From: Beaufortia kweichowensis
Lineage: Eukaryota > Chordata > Actinopteri > Cypriniformes > Gastromyzontidae
Length of the DNA: 64,000 nt
Assembly: GCA_019155185.1 (NCBI GenBank)
Contig: CM032804.1
Location: 6,792,492-6,856,491, forward strand
Direction of reading: 5' to 3'
The notes under the pieces are model-generated. The model had not been told where the DNA came from. It did not search any database and saw only the letters and a list, made by a program, of their open reading frames with translations. Position numbers and translations under genes: made by a program. Below are positions 39,090 through 51,400 of this stretch, piece by piece; position 1 is the stretch's first letter; each line of letters opens with the position of its first letter.

Positions 39090-39465
39090 TAAAATGACGT
39101 CAATTTGCCAAATTGTTGACATCTATGTGCGTGTACCAAAAACGTAGGTGACGTCAAACCTCTTACAATAAATCGCGCTTACCTCCTGTAGTAAGTGAGA
39201 GTGTGACCCTTTCGCAGGCGCAGATGCCTCATCTTGCTGAACTGTGTTGAACGTCATGACGTCAAAGTACCGCGAAAATAGGGCTTTCTAATCATTCTCG
39301 CGGTATTTGATGTCATTCTTTCGTCGGTCTGCGCAGCTCCTCGTGAAGTCGAACAGACCTCTAGTGATGCTGCTGATGTCAGAGCCCTGAGTGAGGCTGA
39401 GACGATGGCGAGCGCGCACGCAGACTATGAGTCTCCCTGATACATAATAACACATCATTGTAAAG
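39090..39465 (+). promoter_or_regulatory. rab11fip4 upstream promoter with three CRE palindromes
   Basis: TGACGTCA occurs at 39095-39102, 39149-39156 and 39257-39264. Downstream lie an 8-base inverted pair TACCGCGA (39268-39275) and TCGCGGTA (39298-39305), the first overlapping an E2F-like CGCGAAA, and a CpG-rich leader (agctcctcgtgaagtcg, gcgagcgcgcacgc). The ATG follows at 39466. Factor binding is inferred. Confidence 0.65.
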
Positions 39466-42400
39466 ATGGATGGAAATGTCTTCCCCGATCAAGAACAGCT
39501 GCTGGTGTTTCTGAGAAAGCTCAAAGAAGTCTTCGACGTGTGTGATGACGATGCGGACGGCTATATTCGCGTTGAGCACTTCGTGGATCTCGGTCTACAG
39601 TTCGGCCAGAGTGAAGAAGTAAGATGCTTCGAGTGTTTGACTTTATTTCTTAATTCACACAAGGCTCAAATTTATTTCATTTAGCTAATAAAACACGGTG
39701 CTTTTGCGTAATCTTCATCTTCGTGTTTCCTTGGGAAGCATTTCCACTAGTATTATTGTGCAAACAGGTTGACATACACATACACTGTTTAATGTTCTTA
39801 CAGAAATAGAAATGGTGCCAGATTTTTGTGGTACTATAATGTTCTGGACGAGCAATTTAATAATAATTGCATTTCCGCCAAGTAACCAAGACAACTGTCT
39901 CCGCACTCTTCTACTTCAGCTGTGATGTCATCATCAGGTATCGCTTACAGATTTTTAAACAAACAATGTTTTATTGAATTGGGGCTGAATTTGTTTTTTA
40001 TTTTATTTTGTTGAATATTTATCCTGTTTTTTCATTAAGCCATTCGACTGTGTAACGCAATAGATTATTTAAAGTGGTAGCGGAACTATTGCAATGGTAA
40101 CCTGACTGAATCACATCAGGATTTATTTGATGTGAATCTAAAACGGGTTATTGCTTTGCTTTTCTGTGCTTCTTTTCCTGATCATTGGCATGATCTGTCA
40201 GTTCAGCTTATCTGCTCCAGAGAATTGGAGAATTGCCTGTATTTAGAGCGTGACCAAAACAAACAACATAATGACAGGGAATCACAGCTGCTTTGACTAA
40301 TCCTCATTAACCTTTTATCGTCTACAGAGATGCCATTATTCTGCCCGGTTGGGCCACAGTGTGTTTGTCAGCAGGCCTTTATTAGTCACTCATCATGTTA
40401 GACTTAACACGAATAATACTGGACCTCTAAATGTTATGTCTAATGACACAACCAGCAAAAATAACAGCTGCAGTAATGATCATTTCCTTCACTGTCACCA
40501 TGGCAATCACTGATATGACTATGATGAAGGCCTTTCCTTTCAGTGAATATATGGTTGAATCTGTAGGTGAGTGCAAGAAATGTCTCTTGGGGTAATCTTG
40601 GTTGTCAGTTTAAATGTTTTCATGGTCACACATTAATTTAGGGGTATAAATGAAGAATTCTTTATTTATGCAGATTTTGTATGCTGTTGTCTTGTTTAAA
40701 CTAAATGCATTAATCAATGGTTAATAATTACTTATTATTTGTAATTCTTATTATTCATATATTAATTAATATATTAATTATATAAAATAATAAATATTAT
40801 TTTATTACTGAAACAATGAAGTATATCTTGGTTGTCTAGTTGGCAAGGTCAACTAGGTCAGTAAGGATCATTTTTTGCTGGTTTGATGCTGTTAGTTTAC
40901 CTCAGCAGAAGTATTTACACTAGATGTATGTGACAGCAAGGTCTTTTTTGTGTCCTGTACAGCCATTCATGATTTAATTCAGCTGATTAAGATGTTTAAT
41001 TGGACTTCTTAACACATTCAGTTTAATCTATAATGAATTGTGGTACCTCAAGGCTCTTTGACATTTAAAATTAGGCTCATTGGTCAAACTGAACGGCAAT
41101 AATGAAAACGCAATGAACAAAGCTGCTTTTGTCTTGCAGATTTAAATAATGCATTTACATTTAGGCATTTAGCTGACGCTTTTATCCAAAGAGACTTTAG
41201 GAAACATTCGGAAATAATATACAAATATTACAAATATTAGGAGACAACTAATAATGGGATGTTTATTTGTCTACATATACTGCACATTTTTACATTAAGC
41301 ATTGTTCTAATGTTTTCGAATGAATTTACATTTATGTATACTGTCAAATAATCGAATGCCACACACATAAACTAATTTTAATTCTCCCATAAATCCCACA
41401 CCATCTTATGAAGTCTCAAACAGCATTGGATCCTGTGACTGTTTTGCTTGCCAATGCTAAACATGGTGAGCAGTATGCAGAAGTCAGCAGTGATGACAAA
41501 TGGGTTGATGTTATCTGACTGATGCTGGGCTCAGGGGTGAAGGACCCAGCAGAGTTTCTCCCCAGACCTTCAGTCCTGCAGTACAGAATCAAACTCAATA
41601 CATTACTGCTGCCAACACATTGGAGAAACTCACGTTTAGTTTCACAGTAGTAATAATAAACAAGTGTCATTGTTGGTGTTTTATAATGAGTTTTATCAAT
41701 TGTATTATATGTATATATGTTTTATACAATTATATATTTCATTGATCACTTTTTTTTTATGCTATGTTTAGCTATTGTGTCTTATTTTTTGTAACCATTG
41801 TGTTATATTACATGTTTTTATCAGGTTATGGTTGTCTGATAGGTGTCTAATGTACTGTAATCAATAGAATAATTGACAGTCTTAAAGAGAAACATAATAA
41901 GCCAGTTTGAAAATTGTACCATGTAGTGCCAGTCACAAAGATACTGTTTAGTGCTTTGTGCTGTAGGAAATGATGTAACACTGTGAGTGTGTGAGCGTGA
42001 GATACAGTCAGAGATGACTGTTCTCTCTGGATGGTGCTAGTCACAGATTCTGAATCATATGAGAAACAGTCATGATAACACCTCACAGTGTACAATGACT
42101 TTTTTACAGTCCTCTCACCAATTTATCTTCCATTTATTTAAAAAAAGTCACTCTTTAAATGCTACTACATTCATTCTGCTATAAAGTCTGTGTTCTTGTT
42201 GTAAATGGAACCTTCCATTTCCCTTTTTTGTGTATCTCACATTTTTCTGTCTTAAATTTCTCCTCATCCTCCATCTGTTCCGATGTTCTTTCATCATCTC
42301 TCCATCTCATTTCTCTCCCAGTGACGCTGTGCGTGGTTGCTGTGATTGGTACGCACACAGAGCACGAGGATGGTTCGAGCACAGAACGTGTGGTGAACAT

Positions 42401-45400
42401 GTGTGTGGGCCCTCGGGCTCTGCTCTCCTTCCCATCCCACAGGCTGCACTGTGGTGGCCTTGAAGAGCAGTTGCTACCATTGAGCCTTTGATACAACACT
42501 CATTAACAACAACAACACTGCTTCATAGTAATTGATAGAACACACTGCTGCAAAATATATTGTGATCTGAGGTTCAGCTGTTCAGTTCAGCAGAGTGTTT
42601 GATCTAGATTCTTGCATGTAAATGTTGCATGATCCTGAATTTAAGATTTAGGATAACATTTTTAATTAAAAAATATTTGCTTGGTGTACAGGGTGAGTTA
42701 ATTTTTTTGTAAATACGCAGCAGCTATTTTGGACGTGGTTTGAATTTTAAATTTTTGCTGATGTAATCTTTTAGTTTAGGTTTCATCTTAAAATAGATTT
42801 TTTTTAAGGTGTAGTTCACCAAACAAATATGTTAAATTTCTGTCATCATTTACCATTTTGTCTTTTCAAACACATATGACTTCTTTAATGCTTTAAAGTA
42901 CTTTTGTTACATTTTTGTTACACATCCAATTAATCAATGACATGCGTACGAGTTAGCAGAATGACAGAATTTAAATTTTGTGTAAACTCACTTTAAGATC
43001 AGGATAATTTGATAGGTAATTCATGCTTCTAATTGCTATTTCTCTTCAATGATGTCTACTAGTCTTTTAGCATAAATCAGTATAATCTGTAGCATTGCAG
43101 TCATGGAGCTGTGCCACTATCTTCCATCTTCATATCTGTCTCCCCTTCTCTCTCTGGCCAACCCTTCCTCTGCAACTTGACCTATGTAAGCCATTTGGGA
43201 CAGAGCCACACAGATTTTCTCTTGAACATCCATCTGATGTTCTAGCAACGTGTTCTGGGATTAAGACATTTAAGGCAAGTGATTTATTTTGCACATGTAT
43301 GCACAATCATTTGCATTTATAGTCTTGCGTTTTAACGCGTCTGCTTAAATTGTCTTGGCTCTCTGTTAGGTCCTTTGCAATAAACCCTTTTATTTTTTTT
43401 AAGGAAGTATGGATCATTTTAGCAGGTTTTTTAGCAGAAGGTGAGGGCTGCAATACAGAGCAAAAGCACTTCTTATCCTCTTAGAGGTGAGTATATTTAG
43501 AAAGAAGTGACGTTGTCAAGGAGCTGTGTGAGGGGTGAGGTGTAAATCACAGCTATGATGATATGCTCTGTTACCAGGAGATGTCTCAAACATCTGGCAA
43601 CCATTTTGCTTGAACAAAGGGCAATGCTCCTTGCTTCTTCAATACTGAAAAACCTCTTTATACAGTATATCAAATGTGCCCTTAGTCCTGAAAACCTCAG
43701 AGCTTTACTCGAAATGCATACGTCGGTTTAAAAGATACAGTTCAGCTCGAACAGGCTTTGAATTCAAAATATCCACGAGTTGAATAAGCAAGTCTTGTCA
43801 TGTGTCAGCAGCGTGACAGATCGGTCTGTATTACTAATAGACAGCTGTCTATCACAAACGGACGGAGAGAGGAAATCTCGTACACCCTGCATCATCAGTG
43901 TGAGGTGTAATACTACACATATCCCATCATGTATTCTGAACATGTGATCGCCCTTCTTTTCAAGGTGACTTTGTGGTTTCCGTTCTCACGATTGTCCTCT
44001 TTATTTTTTTAGGTGAAGAAGTTTGCCAAGTACCTGGATCCCAATGCTCACGGCAGAATAAACTTCAAAGATTTCTGCCATGGAGTGTTTGCAATCAAAG
44101 GTAAGACTGGGCGTTTTCCCCCTTAGCTCGATAATAATACTATGGATGAATATGTTGTCACTTGATCAAAGAGATTCAAAGAACATTCTAGACCGAACAT
44201 GAATATGACTTCAGTTCTATTATGGTGATACCACAAGATTTTTTGCTTCCTCATTTAGGGTAAAAAATTCCTTAAATGCACCTTCCCTTTGTCTTAATTT
44301 ACCACAGCATGACACATATAGAACGCATGTTTTTTATTCTGTCATGCATCGTTTTAGAAATAAAGATATTTCCATAGTTGTATTAAGCCACAGTTTGCAC
44401 AGAAATTCATACTACTGACATGTAAATGGAAAAAAGAGGAAATATGTCATGATGGCCTTTAAAAAAAAGCCATTAGGTTGTAAGTAGTAAGTAGTGATGA
44501 AAAGTTTAAAGGGATCTTTGCTTTACTATCAAACACTCCTGATTTTATGAATTGATGATAACCACATTCGAAGAGAATTACAAACATCTCTGTCTTTAAT
44601 TAACTGGTTATCAGATTTGTAATTTCTCTGTCTATGCAACATTTTTTCAAATAATGACAGCATAGTAATTTACTTGTTTGTGTGGGTTGCGTAGCTCAGT
44701 CACAAGTTAGGGGATGCTAATCCTGATTATAGTGTCAAACATTGCTAGAGCACTTTATGTAAATGTTTTAACTTATATAGTGACTGTGTAATCATAGTTC
44801 AGCAATCTTGGCAATATAAATCTATATTATTATTGTTCTAGGAGACTTAATGTGATTTAATGGGCACATTAGATCTTCCCTGGGAATAATTTTTTACTCT
44901 CCTTAAGAGGACAATAAGCAAGGATGCATTTGTCAACCAGTGTTGCTTGGCAAACACATTGTATGAGCAGTACAGGGACAGAGACCCAGGTGGCACATAT
45001 GGAAGACAGATAAAAGAGGACAGGCGGGATCCTGGGGAGCAGAATGCAGGCCCTGTCCCCCAGTGCCCTGTGTTTAATGAGACCCAGTGGTCTTTCCTTT
45101 TATATCTCTATTCCTAATTCCTGTCCCTGTTCCCCAGCACGCAAACCAAGACAACACAACAGTGTGTTTACAAAAGCTCTTAACACTACATTTAACCTAG
45201 GGTTAAAGGCCAGTTTTAACCCTGGGTTAAGCCATGTTTGAAAGGTGTAGTTATAAAAGTGGGTTAGCTGCACTAATAATTTGAAATGATTAAAACTCTT
45301 GCCAAAGCAGAGTTAATTATTATCAGTTTAAAACTTGGAATAGGATAAACCTAGATTATGTTTAGTCAGGGTTATAGGTGAAAATTTCCTGTATTCAAAT

Positions 45401-48400
45401 GTGATGAACTTACTGTTTTCCATCAGTCTGTCTTTTGTATCACTCAAAAGATTCAGTCAGTTCAGCCCTTTGTGCACAGCTTTATATATTTATGTATTAC
45501 CCACATTGTGGGACCCATTTGGGACATTCTTGGTGCCAATGCAAGCTATGGTCCCTTTGAGCCGTCACAGGGAACACTGTATCTTCACTACACTTCACGC
45601 TATGTGACTATAAATGGAGCTCAGGCCTAGACTGCCCTTCACTGCCTTTCTCAGCCTGTTATTTATTCATGTCATGTTACTTCGCCTGTTGTATTTCTGC
45701 AGATGGGTTTGTGTATGTGTAGGGCATCTGTGTTGAGAGTAGATAGTCAGTCTCGGAGAATAATGTTCCTTTGCTACATAATATCCAAATGTTGAACGTG
45801 GATATTGATGTGTTTGTGGCTGTATTAAATGGAGCAACAGAGGCATACATTTTGAAAGAGAATGAGCTGATTAACTCTTGTTCAGGTTTAATTTAACACC
45901 TGCCTCTATTTACTAGTACATGATTTTTCTAGCTTTTTGTGTTCTTTACAGTATAACTATTGCTTAATTAATACTTCTGTCTCATTTCAGGCTGTGAGGA
46001 AATTCTGAAAACTGCACTTGGGCAAACCAACACTGGAGCACAGCCATACCAGACAGACAATGGTTACTATTATCAGGTGGGTGGAGTTTTAAGTGTTAGG
46101 CAGCATTAGGTTGATGATCCCCTAAACCAGAACATTGAGTTCGGTCAAATGGAAACATTCTGTTCTGTGCATGTGTGTCTAATTACTTCTTGTTTAATTA
46201 GTGTCCACTGACCGTACCAACAGGGTTCAATGATGGACAAGGTCTCTCAGATACTAGAAATAGTTGTATACTACTTGATTGTTTAGTTTAGTCACTCTGG
46301 CCAATGATTTGAATGTTATTAGGAATTTAAGTGTTGTTTTACTATGGAAATATGTATGTGAGTATGTGAGATTAAATTTATTTGTGATCAGACTATCTGT
46401 TATGTATGTGGTTGGTTTGGAAAATTAGCTCTATAGGTTTCAGTTCATTCGAATGGGATTTTATTTTTCTAACTGTGTCCATTATAGTGCATTATGCAGA
46501 GGCAATAACCCAAAGGCACGTCAGGAACTGTAAGCACCTTCTGTTGGCAGTATGTCTAAACGCATTAGAACTCTTAGCAGGAAGAGGCATCTATTGTTTA
46601 ACTGATATTACATTGAATAACCTTACCTTTTCCTCAGGCTCAGTAATACAGATTCAATGCTTAGCTCGTGTGAACTTGATGCATTACAGTGAGACCTCAA
46701 TCAATCCATACTGCCACTGTTTCATAAGCTGCTGCTTAAGTTACTATTCAAGCCTTGTAAAACATAACCTGACACAGGATGTTTTAATGGCTGGTGTCAA
46801 CATGCTGAATGTGACTCAGTAGATATGTCAGTCAAATGACCAAACAGACTTGAGCAGATTCCCGACATTTAAATTCACATATAGATATATAAATGCATGG
46901 AAGTCCCAGCTTGTGGATCTTTTCTCTCTTGTTTCCCCCTTTTACCCCCATATCACACCCTTGTTCTTCCTTTACTGTTATATAAGGACAAAACATCTTA
47001 AAATTGAAATGTACATATGTATTATTATTCATTTAATCCATATTAATAATTCATTTAATTTTATAGACCCCATAGCAACTGATGCTTTGTGGCTTTTTTG
47101 TATTTCTAATAGTTTCTAATACAAAATAAACGTAACATATAGATTTAAACTGAACTTACTTCTTTTCCCGTCATCTTTTGTGTTTATGCATGTAGGTAGG
47201 ATTTCAGATTTCTGTATGGGTGGAGAAAAATTTGTTAGTTGTAACACCCCATGTGTTATAGCTGTTGCTATTTCCTCATTTAGTCTTTAAAATATTTTAC
47301 TGCTTTTATTTGTATTGCTTTTATATTTTATATTCTATAATATTTTATAGATTTAGCTTCACACCGTTAGCTAATACAGGGCTTTTGTAAGGCTAAAATG
47401 AAGCACTTGTAACTATTGGTATGACCACAAGGTGGCAGTGTTGGAAAAGATGTGATATTAATAAAATATTCATATTATTCACCAGTTGTAATCCACAATA
47501 GTTTATTATTTACAGCCATGTGGGTGTATAAGTCAGTGTCTTACAAGGAATTACAGAAAGAAGATTTGTTTTGCTGCATCAAAGCAACCCTGTGGATATT
47601 AAACACTGCACTTTGAGTGTCTGTAGCTAAAAAACACTGGGAATATGATCATTAGTTTTACATTAGCATTCATTTTAGGACACGCTAATTAGATTGTGTG
47701 ATGTTCAGATAATTACTTTATGAGCAACATAATCTGATGAGAGTTAAAATAATAAATCTTGGGCCTGATTCTTGTGGTGTCTCTGAACATCCTCCAGTAA
47801 CTTTATGCTGCTAAAACAATGAGATAATTTAAAACTATTTGTTTGCTTATGATTTTTGCACAAGCCACATTCTCTACAGTAACATTAAAGTGATGTTATT
47901 TATGTTACAGTATATATAAGAACAAGTATCAGAAATATTAGTAAAAATGATTAAAAAAAAAAGATCAGTGTCATGTAAGGAGGTGTAAATATGCTGCATC
48001 ATGTGTTCAGCAGTAAAGAGTTATATTAGCACTTTAAATGAGAACAGCAGAGAGAACACAAGCATTGCATTGATCTTCTCTATCCACACTGCAGCTTTCT
48101 CTCTTTCTCTCCCTCTTTGTCTCTTTCTTTCTCTCCATCTCTCTTTCCAAACCAAAAATAAAATAAAATGGTAATTTTCTATTAGAACACCATCAGATTT
48201 TTTGTGTGTTGAAAATAATTCTTTACAGTGTATTTACTGGAGAGTTATTGGTTTTTATTACATAGATTTACTAGAATTTAACATGGATTTCTTGCCAATA
48301 TGTTCTTTTTAGTGACCCAGTGTGTGCACTGAATCTGAATTAGGGGTGTTGTTATAGCTGCTATTGTTTATATTGAGTGTCAGACGGATCTTATTTCTCA

Positions 48401-51400
48401 TCTGTCAGTGTCAGGTGAGCACATTTAGTGAAGGGTTATCTGATCAAACTGACTGTTCTCTTAAAGTGGTTTCTCTTTATTGTCTTCATATTTCATCACA
48501 AGCCACTAGCCTGTTTTTTTTGTAACCAACTTTGTTACTTTATTACAGGTAAAATTGGTTGTTGTAATTTAGGTTGTCAATTGTAAAAAAATATTTATAT
48601 AAATCGTTGCCACAAATAAAATCTTAAAATAGTTTCTTAACCTTTATTATAGTCTTCATTTAGATCGTCATAGTTTCATCACAAATCTTTATATAAATGC
48701 ATGATATATACAACTAAAGATGTGTCTGTAAAGAGGTGTACAGTGTGTGTTTTGTGTTGAGGTCAGGTCAGTTATTATTGGGTTTTGAGATGTTTCTTCT
48801 GAGTGACTGCTGCTGAATGATAGTTGAGTCAGAGCACTAATGAGCCTGTCACATTGATTATACTGATGGATAAGCACAACACTCAGCACTACACAGACTA
48901 TACGGAGAGAAGGGTTATTGCTCTTTTATTTGTTGTTGTTGTTAAAATGCAAAAAAGCATTTTTCAGCTTTTATTGTAATCATAAAATAATCATACTGTG
49001 TCTTCTTATTTACTGTGTAAGTGAACCACAGCTGATTGGCTGAGCTGAATAGGTGGAACAGAGACTTTACTTTTGGTTTTTGAGAAGGTCTAGATTGAAT
49101 GTCCTTTGATGTCATTGAGGCAGAAGAAAAACTGCTCCAAACACACACTTTATCTCTGTAAAACACTTTTATTAACATGCATTTAGAATTGTAGGTTCCA
49201 GATCGAACCAATAATATTCTTGTTGCTAGCACCATGCTGACCACTAGAGGGAAAGCTCTGGTTTTGTAGTTTACATGAGTTGCTAATGTACATTTGTGGT
49301 TTTGCTGTTATGAATTCTTTGTGGTATCATTTGACTATATGAGCAGTCTTCAGATTTGCTTATTTGTGCAGGACTAAAACAAACAGCACAGGTACATATG
49401 GGCCAGTGTTTTATCCTCTCAGAGCTTCTCAGTGGAGAGTCTGTGAAGCAGGTTTGTGCTTGAGCAGGTGGAGATTCAGGCTGTTGGTATTTTTTTTCTT
49501 AAGATTTTAAGGTCTTATGACCCCTTCTGTAAAAACATTTGGAGTGAGTGTGATGGAGGTAAATTTATTTAGAGGAATTTATTCATGATTTGACATGCAT
49601 ATAAATAATGCTGTTTTTTTTCTCATGGCATTTTGTACAGTGACAGAGCAAGATAAAAAAGGAAACGTTAACAGATTGTGTTAAGGTTGTACATCTTGAG
49701 GTATTTCTTTTTGCTGGTCTCTGTGGTCTCTTTCTTTAAATGAAAGCGTGAACACTGAGTGGCACGATATTACAGCTTCCTCACAACACTATCATAGCTG
49801 AGACTAGCAAAAATACTGATTAAGTGCTGGGAATACAAAAGAGATGATCAACAGACTGTCAACACAGCTACACAGAAAGAGATGCAAGTCAAAAATGTAT
49901 CAACACAGGCCTGGGTCAGATGAAGGCAACCCAAATTTATTGCGCAGTACAGTACTACTACATAATGATTTCGATCAGGCTTTTAACATGTCAGTAGGTG
50001 CTTATCAACTTTATCTCCTTTTTTATCTTTCGCATCCACTGAATAAAAAATGTAAAATAGCATCCTGTCATGCGCAGCTTGAGCGTGAGGTTGCTTGACA
50101 TCACTGCTGTTAGGATTATTCATTGACCTAGGCTGATTTGCAATTACCTGCATTAATTAAAGCCTGCATTTTTTCTTGAATATGACCTCATTGCACTGTG
50201 TGTTCTTTTAAATAAATTCAAAAGCTATTTCTGGCAAGTCTTCACCTCAATGTTACGGCCATTACATAACGCAGACCACAGTTCGTTTTGTTGAAAAAAC
50301 GCATAGCCGACCACAGAGAGCTTTTAATAAATCAAATGAGTTGACATTATGGTCATTGAGCTCTATTGGTCTTTATAATAGCTGTTTACGTTGCTTTAGT
50401 TCTGTGAATTTCCTTTGATTTGGCAATGGGGGAATGCAGTCATTTGTATTCACACTGTGCCCGAACTGCCAAGTGTGTGTTCACTGTGTCCTCACTGTGC
50501 TAAGCTTTATACTCTCACTCGCTTCTTTTCCTTTCCCAACCCTCTCCGTGTTACACTGCTATGATCTTAAACATTTAAAGCTTCTGGCAACTGTCGTACG
50601 CTTCATGATTGTTGACATTTGTTTGGATATTGTTCTTGCACTGATCATTATTTGCTGTCTGATCTCTTATGCCTGTTGGCTCATTGGGTCTGATTAAAGA
50701 CTTGACCGTTTGTGACCCCTCCCCCATTCCCCCCTTACTCTCTTTTCTGCCCCTCATTCTCCATTAAGCAAATTCCAGAAGTCTTCCTAATCTACCACCT
50801 GTCAATCACAATAAGAGTAGAAAGGAGAAAAAAGGTTAAAAAAGGTTAAAAGAGATAAAAGTCCTGCTGATGCACTCGCCGAGTGGGAGGCTTCAAATTA
50901 AAGGGACACGTCACTTACACTGTTTTAATGCAGCAGAGTACTTTGGGTTAAAAGCATATATGTACATCAGGATTTTACCTGGATTTTAGTATTATTACTT
51001 GTATTTGGTATTTGAAACAACCCTGGAACCTAAGTATTAATTTTAAACTTTTATTAATTATTAACTAGTATTCATTTTAATTTGAAAAATTTGTCAAATG
51101 GACAAATTGTGTTATGTTCTAATTTTGTCTAATGAATGATGAATATCTGGGACTGAAATGTCATAAGCTGTTTTTCTGTTATTAGGTGTAATGGTTCCAG
51201 ATGTGTTTCCAGTTGAGCACATTTTAGTAATTACTAAAATGATTTCAGCCTTGATTTCATTGATAGATATAATATAATATAATAATAATATAATTAAGCA
51301 ACCACCTACAACATGCTAGCATTGTGTCAGCGACCTTTGCATTTATATTTTTCTTTAGAAAATGTTCAGTTTAGTTGTATAGGTTATAATGTTATAATTA

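Larger units (their letters stand above)
39619..44012 (+). other. rab11fip4 intron 1
   Basis: A 4.4-kb intron. It contains the SINE-like motif (41152-41199), a foldback-element copy (42805-42996), a near-consensus RFX box at 40494-40507 (GTCACCATGGCAAT) and a GC-richer block at 42315-42480 of unknown nature. Open frames in the GC block resemble no protein that I know. Confidence 0.55.

Noticed and set aside
46406..46822. 138-codon plus-strand frame in rab11fip4 intron 3
   Set aside because: No similarity to anything known to me, and no splice sites that would join it to rab11fip4.
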